Shown: positions 23,506 to 34,896, numbered from the stretch's first letter. The stretch is 64,000 nucleotides of DNA from Macrosoma leucophasiata (GCA_036365455.1 JAWQUS010000010.1:20632501-20696500), one strand, 5' to 3'. Numbers and translations: made by a program. Notes: a model not told the origin generated them from the sequence alone.

Positions 23506-24076
23506 TTTTTTTAGGATTAAGGAGTGTCAATACGTCTGAAATTAGATCGTTGTTTTAAACAAAAAATGATAGGAAAACGTCGAATTTATCTTTCAGATTT
23601 CATTGCATCGCCTTAGTTTTTGCGAAACACACAATATAATCCAGCAATCTTTAGTTTATTTTATTGTGTATGTAAGGATTCAGGTTATCATCCATGTGAT
23701 CTGCATACTTGTGTGGGTTACGAAACAAAAAAATGCCAATAATTTCAAAACACGATGCAACATAATCTCAGAATTTTCACAAGCCTTGAACGATGCCTAT
23801 CATTTGCACCTGCGATAACATAAATAGGTGCTAATTTGCACCATCACCGGCGTGGGTGTTGAGGCGCCGATGACATGCAGTTGTGGCGGTGTGGGCCTTG
23901 TCAAGGCTGCGCATGCGCAACTGTTGTGGCTACAATGTTTACTTTGTTATTACATTTTGGATGGCTTAATTGGAGAGATTAGATCAGATGTATTCAAATA
24001 TTAAAATTGATGTTAGTCTCAAAAAAGGTTTTGAAAAAGTTTTTGGAAACCTATTAAATGACCTACCTTCTTCTTT

Positions 24077-24366
24077 ACTTTTTTTTTATGTAATCAAGTT
24101 GCAAATAAGCATGCAGTTCACATTGATGTGAAGTGATGTGATTGATGTTAACTGCAGCCTATAGACACCCACACAAAGACCAAGGTCAAAATGCAGATGC
24201 GTTACCACTCCTGAGGTTATGCCTCTGTGCCGGAAATTACAGGGCCGTACATTACCACCTGACCGGAACACGGTAGTGCTGAACACTACCATTTAGCGGC
24301 AAGTATATTAGGTAATGCGGTGGTGCCGACATCCGCGAGCTCCGTCACTGGAGCTCTACCACCAGT
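24077..24366 (-). repeat. Rep-A retroposon, near full length
   Basis: Minus copy with T tract at its 3' end and tggtggtagagctccagtga at its 5' end; a short repeat (gatgtgaagtgatgtgattg) has expanded internally. Confidence 0.85.
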
Positions 24367-24394
24367 AAGGTACTGTAGGTATATACACTACAAT

Positions 24395-24815
24395 TAAACC
24401 TATTTCTGTTCTCTTTCAAACTTTACTAGCTCAATACAGCCAGCTATTACTTCTAAAGCTGGATAATAAGTTAGCTTTATAAGTAATCAAAGGAGGAACT
24501 CGAAGGTATAAACATATTACTTAATCTGTCAGTCGTAAAATGGTAATGAGCAAAGCCTACTGTGGTCCGGTTAACAATTCACTGGCGCTTATTTTGCTTT
24601 AGTGACAGAAATGCCAATCGCCAATCCGTTTGCCAAGCGTGGCGATTATGGCTTCTTCCCAAATGACGCACAGCCCTTTTGTGGGCGTCCTTGGGGAAGG
24701 CTTTTGCGAAACAGTAGACGTCTACCGGTTGTACCTAGTAATGAACAGAAATGCTTCTGAATTTGAGACTTAACAGTGTTTTTAAAAGTTACACCTGTGA
24801 CTAGATGTTTTATAC
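24395..24815 (+). repeat. segmental duplication unit 2
   Basis: This is the second copy of the block at 23.1 kb; shared landmarks include aggaggaactcgaaggtata and aacagtagacgtctaccgg. It lies about 30 bp after a minus-strand Rep-A and about 30 bp before a plus-strand Rep-A. Confidence 0.85.
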
Positions 24816-24845
24816 ATATAGGTATGTTAGAACATAGTGAAAATT

Positions 24846-25070
24846 TTACTGGTGGTAGAGCTCCAGTGACGAAGCTCGCGGGAGCGGCGAAGGCACCACT
24901 GCATTATCTAATAGATATACTTGCCGCTAAATGGTAGTGTTCAGCACTATCGTGTTCCGGTCAGGTGGTAATGTACGGCCCTGTGATTCCCGGCACAGAG
25001 GCATAACACCTTAGGCCAACATCAGTGTGAGCTGCATGCTTCTTTGCCGCTTTCCTAACATAAGTAAAAT
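24846..25070 (+). repeat. Rep-A retroposon with internal deletion
   Basis: Intact 5' half; about 70 bp between ccttaggcc and aacatcagtgtgagctgcat are deleted. Confidence 0.82.
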
Positions 25071-25209
25071 AGTTAAAACGGTCGTCTCACACGGCTTGTC
25101 GAAAAGATTCATTGATTTAACTCTCCTTTAAAAGAAACCTAAGCTAACTTAAACACCAAATCATAGTAGCTGAAATCGCATGAATCGAACCATAATATAA
25201 AACAATTAT

Positions 25210-25468
25210 TAAGGGTAAAAGCGACTTCTTTACGATATTCAATAAACTGCAAAGTCTGTTATATCGGTTGCCTAACTAGCATAGTTGGCAATAGATGGCA
25301 CTACTGCTACCATAAAGCAAGGCAATAGATGTGAAGGAAAGATTTGACAAATCGGGCAGGACTTCAGTAGCTCAATTGGAAGAGCGGCTGGACTAGATTC
25401 CCAGTAGGCCGTCAAGTCTCGCCTGAAGTCAATTTTTCTTTCCATTTTTCTTTAAAAATAAAATATCG
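25210..25468 (+). mobile_element. Rep-C element, complete single copy
   Basis: 5' module (agggtaaaagcgacttcttt to aaatcgggcagg), tRNA-like part 25361-25429 with a few bases lost from the T arm, and the tail (tttctttccatttttcttta). No inverted partner is present here. Confidence 0.8.
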
Positions 25469-26091
25469 AAACCATAGTTTGTTAATCTATCCGCCATAAA
25501 TATGTAAACATGGAACATATTATGTAGGTACAAATGGTGGACTTAATACCTTATTGGCCCTCTTTTCTCTTTTTTTTTTTTTTTTTACGTAAAATAAATC
25601 CGTAGTAATCTTTCATTGTATTCCAACCTTATAATAGATGCACATTAAAGTTAGTCTTTCAAACAACAACAATCATTTTGGCAAGCTTAAAAAAAGTTTA
25701 GCTGAAAAGTGTCCTTAACCAGCACAAAGACCACCCTTGTTAAATGGATTAACCAGGGTCACTTGACATGTCCTCGGCCGACTCAAATTTAGGTTACCTG
25801 GATGTCCCCGAGTGCCTATTGTCACATAGTAACACGTTGCGGCTAGCTTGGTGGAATGGCACAATATTTTACTTATAAACATGGAGGCACCTAGTACAAT
25901 ATAGTAGACTGACGTTGCATTTAGTAGATTGATTATTGTAATAAAAATGTCCATAAAAACTGGCGTGATAGAAATGTAGATTTTACCTACTGCATATATT
26001 GGACCATTGTATACACGAGTGAAGGTAAGCGTACAAAATTAATACAATTAATGAATAAATAGTAAAACAAACTATTTATTGGAAAAAACTT

Positions 26092-26262
26092 TGTACGGCC
26101 CTGTAATTTCCGGCTCAGAGGCAAAACACCTTTGGCCTCAGGAGTGGTAACGCATGTGCATTTTGACCTGGTCTTTGTGTGGGTCTCTATAGGCTGCAGT
26201 CATCACTTAAAATCAATGTGAACTGCATTCTTGATTTCCACTTCCATTACATTAAAAAAAAA
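26092..26262 (+). repeat. Rep-A retroposon, 5'-truncated
   Basis: Starts at tgtacggccctgtaatttcc and ends in an A tail. Confidence 0.85.
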
Positions 26263-26427
26263 CTTAAAAAATGGTTTTGGTAAATTCTTAATTTGTATTG
26301 CTTGCGCATATAAACACAAATGAAAGAAGAAAAAAACATTTAATTTACCCTAACTATATTTTATCATTCCATTTTGCTTTAATCTATAATCGGCTAATAT
26401 GTAAACATAATGATACGATGTATATAC

Positions 26428-26640
26428 AGTTCGTAGCGGCCCGACCTGGCTTCGCGCGGGTGTAATGTTACCTACTCTCTCCTCCTCTCTCTCTCATTCG
26501 TCTTAGCGTGATGTTATATAGCCTAGCTAGAACTGAAAGAATTTTCCAAATCGGTCCAGTAGTTACTGAGATTAGCACGTTCAAACAAACAAACAAACTC
26601 TTCAGCTTTATAATATTATATTAATAATTAATTAATTAAT
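26428..26640 (+). mobile_element. Rep-J relative (cagttcgtagcggcccgacc)
   Basis: Runs from cagttcgtagcggcccgacc to ttcagctttataatattata, including cggtccagtagttactgaga and a CAAA microsatellite. Confidence 0.65.
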
Positions 26641-27915
26641 AGTAATATAAATATATTAAATAAGTTAATAAAATTTTTTAATTAAGTATAAAAAATTTTA
26701 ATTAAGTATAAAATTATTAAATAAGTTTCATCAATAAATAAGTGGAATATAAATATATAATATATATAGTATAGATTTAGTTTAGATTACAATAAATAAA
26801 AGCGTTACTTAAAGCCCCGCTCCCGATCCTTAGATCATCCAAGCGCACTTCAAACTTGGAGAAACTTCAATAATCCCTACTATAAATGCGAAAATGTGTA
26901 TTATGTCTGTATAATCCGCTTTGGAGTCAAAAGAGCTCAACCGCTTTTAATGAAATAGAGCTTGTTTTAGACACAGGGACGCTGACGAACAAAGATCTTT
27001 TTTTTTAATTCTAAAAACTTAGATGAAAGTTTGTGTTCATTTCTGTTATGAATTACACGTGGACAAAGACAAAGAAAATAGGTACATTTCTTTGTGTTTT
27101 AATCTTTGCCTACATAAGCATTGTAAGTAAAAAGCCTCCCATCAAGATGGAGAGTCTCTTCACTCTAACAAATGTAAATACCGGATCAAGTCGAAAATCT
27201 ACATCTGCCACTAGTGCAGAAAATAGGCCATATATCTTTTTGAGAGAAAGTTCTAAACCTAGCCCTACGGGAGCCATTATTAGAGCTGCAAAGGCGACAA
27301 AAATTCAAATAGAAAGCTTTTAGACCCATAATGTTTCACTGCGCCTTATTTAATGCTTCTCACAGAGATATCTTTAAAGACAGACACTAGTTAGCCTCAG
27401 TCCGATAACTCACAATTGTATAAATATTCAAACACTAGATTGTTATTTTAAATTAAACGTCGTTTTGCCTTGCCGTATATGGATTAATAAATCCCAGTTT
27501 ACGCAACGGGGTTGGCAGAACGCCGGATTCCTCTGTTGTAATTGACATGATCGGTGACCGACTACACTTATGAACGAGGAAATAAACGACATTGAAGACT
27601 GTTTGCATAATAGAGTGAAACGGCTAACATTGGTTTAGACGAGTCCGGCATCCGTCAGGCACACTTTGAATATAAGCTGTCAGTTGTTTTTATGGTGGAT
27701 ATGCATGGATGTTTTCTATTGAGTATGGTAATCACTTGTAATCATAGCAGTGTCACTGTTAGTCAGGCTTAGAAAAGTATAGTTACAATCGGCCTATAAA
27801 AGCACTCATTGCTTTCTAGAAGATGTGACGTAGTGCTTAAATAAGGTCATCTAGGTAAAGGCAACATATAAATACAGAGCCTAAAAATGTGGCCTTGTCA
27901 ACATACCTTTAGTTT
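26641..27915. other. no convincing feature
   Basis: Holds AT repeats (26600-26780) and a 96-codon open frame at 27033-27323 with a hydrophobic start that I could not support as a gene. Confidence 0.5.
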
Positions 27916-28170
27916 TTCACTGGTGCTAGAGATTCAGTGTAGGCGTAGGCACTTCTGTCGCCAAATAGTACTACACAGTGTTCCGATTAGATGGTAATAA
28001 ATGGCCCCGTAATAACTATCACAGAGTAACAACATAAGTCTCATGAGTGGCATCGCATCTTCATTTTGACCTCAGGTTTTGTGTACGAATGTTTTTAGGC
28101 TGCAGTCATTTCCACCATAATAATATCCATGTGATCTTCATGCTTCTTTTCCACCTTCGTAACATAAACG
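27916..28170 (+). repeat. Rep-A, older subfamily, diverged
   Basis: Keeps cactggtgctagag, aataactatcacagag and ggctgcagtcat in order, with many substitutions. Confidence 0.65.
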
Positions 28171-28913
28171 AAACCTATTGAATGCATTTTCGTTTGGAGA
28201 CTATTTTTTGAATCGCTACTCCATTGGCCTAATCTCAATCTAGCCACTATAAACCAGCTGAGTTATTTATCACCCGTCAATCGGATTAGTGTGAATCGGC
28301 TTTCACGCACAATTTGCGATACAATACAACGACGGTGTATTACAAACAATTTAGACACGTTTGTCTTTATGATCATATTACGCTTTCTGATTGTTATTTG
28401 TGAGAAATAATTGCTTGGTGTGTGTGAAGTAAATGAGATTGTTTTACTGTTAATTAGGCACTATTTCAATACTTCTAAATACCCAATGTCCATGCAATCC
28501 ATGTTCGTGTATTTTAACTAACTCAGACATCTACGAGAATAGAGGCTTAAACCACAGTAAATAGATACAAAAATCTATTTACTGTGCTTAAACTGCAATG
28601 CAGCACCTAGAATATTTTTTCTCTGTCCGTGTCGGTAATAATGGGACCAGACTCTATGTCACTGCAACTTGGTAGCACTGAATTTAGCAGCAAATGCAAA
28701 CAGTGCTCGTAGACTTTTAAATGGAACTTAATCTGTGAAAAACGTGTTTGTGTGAACTTAATGTAAAAAAAATAATGAATTAGGTAATATTGTCTACTCT
28801 GTAAGATATCAAAATTAAAAAGCAGAATCCTAACAGACTCATCATAACACATACGAGTACAACTGCTACGTTGAGTTATCGGTTTCCGGCTTGTACCCCG
28901 GGTTAGGGAGTAA

Positions 28914-29049
28914 TGGCCGAATACTCATACGTCACTCAATTTTGAGCAATGCTCAAATGTGCGCTATCTCTATCGTTTGAACGTGTTTAATAAAGACAGA
29001 AGACCTTTAAGTCCCACTTACATTTAAGTGACGTTTGAGTATTTGGCCG
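28914..29049. mobile_element. short MITE, Harbinger-like
   Basis: 25-bp inverted termini (ggccgaatactcatacgtca against ggccaaatactcaaacgtca, 22 of 25 matching). TAA flanks both sides (28911-28913, 29050-29052), consistent with the 3-bp duplications of PIF/Harbinger elements. Only 136 bp, no coding. Confidence 0.65.
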
Positions 29050-29128
29050 TAAGTGCCATAGGATCCTTTCAGAAAGTTTCGTAATAGGGATGTTAGTAGC
29101 CCTACCAAAACTATTTTTTAATTAACTA

Positions 29129-29172
29129 GTTTTAGTAGTTTCACTAACTAAAATTAGTGAAACTACTAAAAC
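29129..29172. other. 19-bp inverted repeat with 6-base loop
   Basis: gttttagtagtttcactaa and its exact complement around ctaaaa. Confidence 0.88.
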
Positions 29173-30734
29173 GACTACTCGGTCTTCGGTAAGGCGGCCG
29201 GTGATGTTGATATTCGCCATATTACATGATACAAAAGTATCAGGACAACCTTAAAATTTAATATTGGAGCTCTACTAACTATTGAAATTATCATAAAATA
29301 AAGTTCATTATAATATAACTTTGAGCCCCGCGGTAATGACCCACGTATCGGCCTCAATGTAGACTGGCCATCAACGGTGTCATGTATCTATGAGGAATGA
29401 TATCCGGACTAATCTAGCTGATATATCCGCTGGTGTACAAGTTATGAGATTTAAGCGTGTACGCAGTGTGATTGCGGTTATGAATAAACAGATGACATCA
29501 ATTATTAAAAGTTGATTTTAAACCTGTTGAAGTATCGAATGACAGTCAGAGAAGTCACCGGAGGAGAGTATACTTTATTCTTTCACTTCTACGTTGATTC
29601 TTCTTCTGTTTTAGTGTTATTATTTTCTACAAATTTCTTCTTCTTATCATGTTGTGAAGTTTGCAATTTAAATATAAAACTTGGTTATTTTATAAGATGT
29701 GCCTATTTTCAGGCAACAGATTTGGAATAATATTGTCGATTATATAATCTTGAGCTGATAAGTGTGTACATTTTTATTAGCTATAGTTCTATTGATCACA
29801 CAAAGATATTAATATTTTTTGATTACGCTCAAAAACATGATTAAATAATCGATCCACTCTTGGATCATGTTAATTCTGTTATCCAAAGATTTGAAATTGT
29901 GTTTAAACTATTTCTAAACTAAACCCTGTTCAAAATCTTAAATAAACTTTTACAATTAATGTTTACGAAAAATTTAAAACAAATCGCCAAATCTCTGCCA
30001 TAGCCGACGGTTTGCCTCTTGTGTCCTAATTGCTGCTCCATAATCGATCTTTATAGCGTGACAAACAAGGCAGTGAATTAATGAAATCCGCAAAAAAATG
30101 GGTGATCATACTAGCTTCTAACTTGCACCGCACGCTAACCGCTCGTCGCTTGCGCCGCAATATAATTTGGCAGCCGTCCAAATGTCCCCGCGGGCCGACT
30201 CCGCTGCGACTGCATTGTGTGGACACAATTGATAGTCCGCCAGCTAATTCCCCGGATCCCGCCGTTAGAATTTACGTGTACTGTTCTACGGTGTTTGGTA
30301 TATCGGACACTGCAGTTTGTAACGTTTTGATGCTTAATAGCAGTGAAAATATCCGTTTCCATTGTGTATAAAATATGCGCATTTCTCTTTGTGTCGCTCC
30401 CTGGATAAAAAGTAAGCTATTATATTCTGATATATGCGCCAGAAAGTTAAATCAGAATTCATTCAGTAATTTTTGCTTGAAAGAGTAGGTAACGATGGAT
30501 GGTCATCAACCATCCATTTCCAGAAGCTTTTGAATTCATACGCCTGTTGATAAAATGATAAGCCCAGCTATATTTAATCGAATAAAAGACTAATAACAAT
30601 ATATATAACATCCGACCCCTGACAGATAAAATTTTCATACTAGAATAGAGCTGTAAAACTCGTTGGTAAAAAACCAAACCGAGGTTCTGTTTTGTATAAA
30701 AGATACATATAAGATATCTTTAAACATACTGTTT
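29173..30734. other. unassigned DNA upstream of the first visible exon
   Basis: A GC-richer patch at about 30160-30280 lies 1 kb before the exon and could be regulatory; no splice-compatible coding sequence was seen in it. Confidence 0.45.
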
Positions 30735-30822
30735 AAAATTGTTTCAGGATGTAACTATGGATTTACTTATTTCTCAATTTTTACCAGTCTTTATTTATTC
30801 CCTGTAATAATCGAATTATTAC

Positions 30823-30993
30823 TTTTTTTTTTGTAATGGAAGTGGTAAACAAGCGTGCAGTTCACATTGATGTTAAGTGATCACTGCAGTCTATAGACAC
30901 CCACACAAAGACCAGAGGGCAAAATACAGATGCATTACCACTTCTGAGGCCTCAGTTGTTATGCCACTGTGCCGGAAATTACAGACCCATACA
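30823..30993 (-). repeat. Rep-A, left arm of inverted repeat around exon
   Basis: 5'-truncated minus copy. Unusual variants (ctatagactgcagtgatcac on the other strand) and its unique flank are shared with the copy at 31.4-31.8 kb, so the two arms arose by inverted duplication, not by independent insertion. Confidence 0.85.
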
Positions 30994-31224
30994 AATTATT
31001 ACAGCAGTCGAATTAATTTCGAAACTCGCATTTAATTTACTAAAAATCCTTTACACCCTCACTTATGGTCTATTTTATTGTTAATATAAAATCGTGTTCT
31101 ACGGATCGGTTAAATACAAAGCTCCCATTTTAAAAATGCATGGAATCAACTTAGATGTATGATACGACCGCCAATCATAACTTAGTAGACAATAATATTC
31201 ATAGAATCTGTTGGTTGTTCGCAG

Positions 31225-31322
31225 GTGACATCGAAGACTGCATAGTGACTCCGGCGTATCAAGGCCAGTTTACACCACTCCCGGAGGCGTTATGTGACTG
31301 CATCATGGATCTTACGTCACAG
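31225..31322 (+). CDS. ko: storkhead-box protein, exon encoding the first winged-helix helix
   Basis: This internal exon encodes about 32 residues containing QGQFTPLPEALCDCIMDL, which matches the start of the storkhead-box domain of vertebrate STOX1/2 (QxQFxPLxExLCxxIxDM). Family members are nuclear winged-helix proteins; Drosophila knockout is the fly member. The acceptor is a pyrimidine-rich run ending in gttcgcag; the donor is CAG|gtcagt, slightly weak at +3. The exon starts by completing a split codon (one base from upstream, then GT, probably Gly) and ends in phase 0, which fits the next exon with no gap against the STOX alignment. The frame is also open upstream to an ATG at 31155, so an alternative start with 23 extra residues cannot be excluded. 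No upstream coding exon was found in the window. The exon lies in the middle of a 551-bp loop between inverted repeats. Its length of 98 nt means skipping would shift the frame. Confidence 0.85.
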
Positions 31323-31427
31323 GTCAGTTCAACACACCAGTAATTTCAGCCGAAGGATGTCCACTGGGCAAAAGCCTCCAAGGTGCCCATTATCACGGAA
31401 TAGATACCCATTATAGTGCGTCGTTAG

Positions 31428-31713
31428 AGCTGGTGGTAGAGCTCCAGTGACGGAGCTCGCAGGCGTAGGCACCACCGCATTACCTAATATACTTGCCGCT
31501 AAATGGTAGTGTTCAGCACTATCGTGTTCCGGTCAGGTGGTAATGTACGGCCCTGTAATTTCCGGCACAGAGGCATAACACCCTTAGGCCTCAGGAGTGG
31601 TAACGCATCTGCATTTTGACCTTGGTCTTTGTGTGGGTGTCTATAGACTGCAGTGATCACTTAACATCAATGTGAACTGCATGCTTGTTTACCACTTCCA
31701 TTACAAAAAAAAA
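31428..31713 (+). repeat. Rep-A, full length, right arm of inverted repeat
   Basis: Full-length plus copy starting about 105 bp downstream of the storkhead exon. Its 3' two thirds plus flank (31545-31793) mirror 30735-30993. Confidence 0.88.
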
Positions 31714-31791
31714 GTAATAATTCGATTATTACCGGGAATAAATAAAGACTTGAGAAATATGTAAATCCATAGTTACATCCTGAAACAATTT

Positions 31792-31863
31792 TAGTCATCA
31801 CTTAACATCAATGTGAACTGCATGCTTGTTTGCCACTTCCATTACATTAAAAAAAAACATTTA
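31792..31863 (+). repeat. Rep-A 3' fragment
   Basis: Begins at tagtcatcacttaacatcaa directly at the end of the inverted-repeat arm and has its own A tail. Confidence 0.8.
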
Positions 31864-32000
31864 AAAAAAAGCTGAATATGCCATCACGGTGGCAGTAGTG
31901 TTATCGCTGGAGGCTACAAGCCATTTTTTTTATGAAACGAAGGTGGCTTTGTTTTTGGAACAAAAAGTACCATTCTTAGTATCCAAATTATTTCCAATGC

Positions 32001-32287
32001 TACTACTATGCTGAGGTCCTGGGTTCGATTCCCGGGTAGGGGGTTATCAGAGATAATGGTGTAACATCCTTTATCTCTGGTTCTATTGGGATTTATCAGT
32101 TTTCTGGAAATTTCCCAGTACCTCGAAGTTTGGTAATGTGCCCGGAGATATCAACAGGCTCGCCACCTGTTACCTGAGCCAAAACGTAACAGGCGAATCG
32201 TGGGTGTTTGCATGTATGCTTGAATGCATGGATTTACTTACCTCTGCCTGCCCCTTCGGGGATTACAGGTGTGAAGTTACGTTATCA
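32001..32287 (+). mobile_element. Rep-B SINE, head disrupted
   Basis: The B box (gggttcgattcccgg) and body match the 40.2-kb copy. The A-box half appears about 90 bp upstream, separated by unrelated sequence, so the head is broken. Confidence 0.8.
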
Positions 32288-32555
32288 TATCATATAGGTA
32301 GCTGGAGAATCGTGAATCCCAGTCTAGAATTTAATTATAAACTTTGCACTCAATCTGAATATTTGGACTAAGTCCATCTACGTATCGTGTATTTCGTATA
32401 CTTAATGCAAATAAAAAGTAGAACTAGCGATGGCCATAAATGAAAAATCTCGTGGATAACATGTTGACTGACATCGGCCATAAAAGCAATCTCGTCTAGA
32501 GACACAAAATAAAATTCGCCTATGATTAATTACGTTTTTTTTATGACACAATATC

Positions 32556-33296
32556 ATAGGTTAAGATCTCTTAACACAAACATTTCGTTCATCGAGTTTA
32601 TGCTGCAACCCCATTTTTTACGCATATTTATGACCCAGAGAATATTAATCCACTAGGTTGCCTATCAAAATGTGGCCGCAAGTATTTTTAAATAATTTTT
32701 ATTTTTTTTATTTTTGGGACAAAATTTCGTTGACTTGTTTTTTCAATAAAATATTGTCCACTTCACGGCAATATATGTAAAGACTCTGAAAAATCACGGC
32801 AGCCGTTGCGCACTTGGCCGCACCTCTTCGCAGCCAGGTATAAACAGGTATGATCAAGGAAACGTTTTTACGTTGATGACGTACATTAATTAGTTATATA
32901 TCAAATTAAAGCTAATTTTTTTCTCATTATTATGGTATGCAGTTGCCAAATTAAATCTAGCCGCAAATAAGGGTTGCTGACGTTGATGACGTACATTAAC
33001 TAATTAATGTACGTCATCAACGTGCGAAGAGGTGCGGCCAAGTGCGCAACGGCTGCCGTGATTTTTCAGTCTTTACATATATTGCCGTGAAGTGGACGAT
33101 ATTTTATTGAAAAAACAAGTCAACGAAATTTTGTCCCAAAAATAAAATAAAAAAAAATATTTGAAAATACTTGCGGCCATATTTTGATAGGCAACCTAGT
33201 GGATTCATATTCTCTGGGTCATAAATATGCGTAAAAAATGGGTTTGCAGCATAAACTCGATGAACGAAATGTTTGTGTTATGGGATCTTAACCTAT
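32556..33296. mobile_element. foldback element with ~275-bp inverted arms
   Basis: Arms 32556-32832 and 33023-33296 are about 95% complementary (landmarks cacggcagccgttgcgcac and gtgcgcaacggctgccgtg). The 190-bp centre includes cgttgatgacgtacattaa twice, and its inverse. No coding capacity and no clear target duplication. Confidence 0.85.
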
Positions 33297-33611
33297 CAGG
33301 TACAGTACGCACATAGGTAACTTGAATGCCACATGTGAAGTTGCCAATGTGAACTTTGCGCCAGTATCTTAGCCGACGACCACACAGACGTGAAAGAAAG
33401 GAAGTTGTAATGTTGTTTTTTTTAGACGAGGCGGCAGGGTGCGTTCCCTTGAGAAGAGGAAAGTTGGATTGATTAAGAGGCGGGGGAGGAGGGGCAATAT
33501 TGCATGTGGTGGGATTGGGGGTCTTGTCAAAGCGAGGAGTCGCTTTAAGGGCAATCGGGCAGCAGCCTCTGTTAGGCACACACGTGCCGATTTTGGCGCG
33601 TCTTTGCATCA

Positions 33612-33659
33612 TCTATAAGTGACCAGTGGCAGTTCACTCTGCCACTGGTCACTTATAGA
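33612..33659. other. 21-bp perfect inverted repeat with 6-base loop
   Basis: Arms around ttcact (33633-33638) are perfectly complementary, with core ataagtgaccagtggcag. Confidence 0.9.
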
Positions 33660-34449
33660 CACTTGCCCACAAAGAATACAACTCGGGGGTTCCGGACATG
33701 CCTCTCTGTTTTTGTGCGCTACACCATGTAGCCTTTTTGTGGAGGCTTCCAACCTGATGCCACCAAGGCTCGCCATATCTTTAATATTAAATATGCGATA
33801 GGCATCTTTTGTATAGTCGAGTATGGCTATTACAAATTTGTAAGTTATTCGCTATAGGTAGCTTGTAAACTGACAATGCAAATGTTTCCTTGTAGACCAA
33901 TTTGAAATAAAATAATTGAGTTTGAGTTTACCATCTCGCCAATGTTGGCTTGATAAAAGCGAACCACTACCACATTGTTTCCTTACGTGGGTACCGTAAA
34001 ATTGCCTTCTTCGAAGCAACTTCTAGCTTCACGGACGCATTTCAATTTTGCGTGTACTGTGACTTGATAATTTTTATAGTTTATAGAATGACAGAGCAAT
34101 ATCGTAAAAACTATGAGCCGTGTTTCGCCTGTGAGCTAAATATTTCATTAGAAAAACAATAGCAGATTGGAATTCTTTTTGGAATCAACAAACTGATTTC
34201 AAATCTATAAGAATAAGAGGTTAATGATGATCCAATACTTTCTCCTACTTGAAAACAATATTTGAGCTTTGAAACCATAATGGGGTGGTGATAGTATGTA
34301 GTATTAGCCTCAATGGAATTGAATAGACTCAAATTTTTATCAATAGGTTGTACCAAAGCTCTATGAAAATTAAATAATATTCAGCAACATGTACTGTAGT
34401 GACGACTATTGATAGGTTATTGTCACGACATAAATAATCGTTTCAGCCA
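33660..34449 (+). other. intronic DNA without recognised feature
   Basis: GC-moderate to about 33800, then AT-rich. Confidence 0.5.
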
Positions 34450-34542
34450 CAGTTATTTCATCAAAATACACTTACTTTTAATTTATTATCTTTTAGACAG
34501 TGTATAAATCTGCCTAAGTAGAATAAATAGGTAGGTAATGGC
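34450..34542 (+). repeat. direct repeat left of a Rep-A copy
   Basis: tcaaaatacacttactttta to agtagaataaataggtaggt recurs diverged at 34810-34896. Confidence 0.7.
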
Positions 34543-34792
34543 ATTTTTTTAATGTAATGGAAGTGGCAAACAAGCATGCAGTTCACATTGATGTTAAGTG
34601 ATGACTGCAGTCTATAGACACTTACACGAAGGCCAAGGTTAGGTGTTGTGCCTCTGTGCCGGAAATTACAGGGCCTTACATTACCAACTGACCGGAACAC
34701 GATAGTACTGAACACCACCATTTAGCGGCAAGTATATTAGGTAATGCGGTGGTCTACGCCCGCGAGCTCCGTCACTGGAGCTCTACCACCAG
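34543..34792 (-). repeat. Rep-A retroposon, internally deleted
   Basis: Minus copy lacking ~40 bp around ggtcaaaatgcagatgcg. It lies between two diverged ~95-bp direct repeats. Confidence 0.85.
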
Positions 34793-34804
34793 CATAATTT
34801 CATT

Positions 34805-34896
34805 TACATCAAAATACACTTACTTTTATTTTAGTATATTTATGATTTGTGTATATAATCCGCCTTAGTAGAATAAACAGATATAGGTAACGGCAA
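34805..34896 (+). repeat. direct repeat right of a Rep-A copy
   Basis: Second copy: catcaaaatacacttacttt, aatccgccttagtagaataa. Too long for a target duplication, so it is a local duplication. Confidence 0.7.

Larger units (their letters stand above)
30735..31793. repeat. inverted duplication enclosing a storkhead exon
   Basis: 30735-30993 and 31545-31793 are inverted copies consisting of truncated Rep-A plus ~80 bp of unique flank (aaataaagact, aatccatagttacatcctga). The exon 31225-31322 sits almost exactly in the middle of the 551-bp loop. Confidence 0.88.

Noticed and set aside
27033..27323. 96-codon open frame with a hydrophobic N-terminus
   Set aside because: No family resemblance and no splice or promoter context; AT-rich DNA gives such frames by chance.
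30081..30371. Upstream storkhead exon in a GC-richer patch
   Set aside because: The frame does not resemble the N-terminal part of STOX proteins and no fitting donor was found.
33205..33612. 135-codon minus-strand frame with a proline run
   Set aside because: It runs into the arm of the foldback element and the hairpin; probably chance in repeat DNA.
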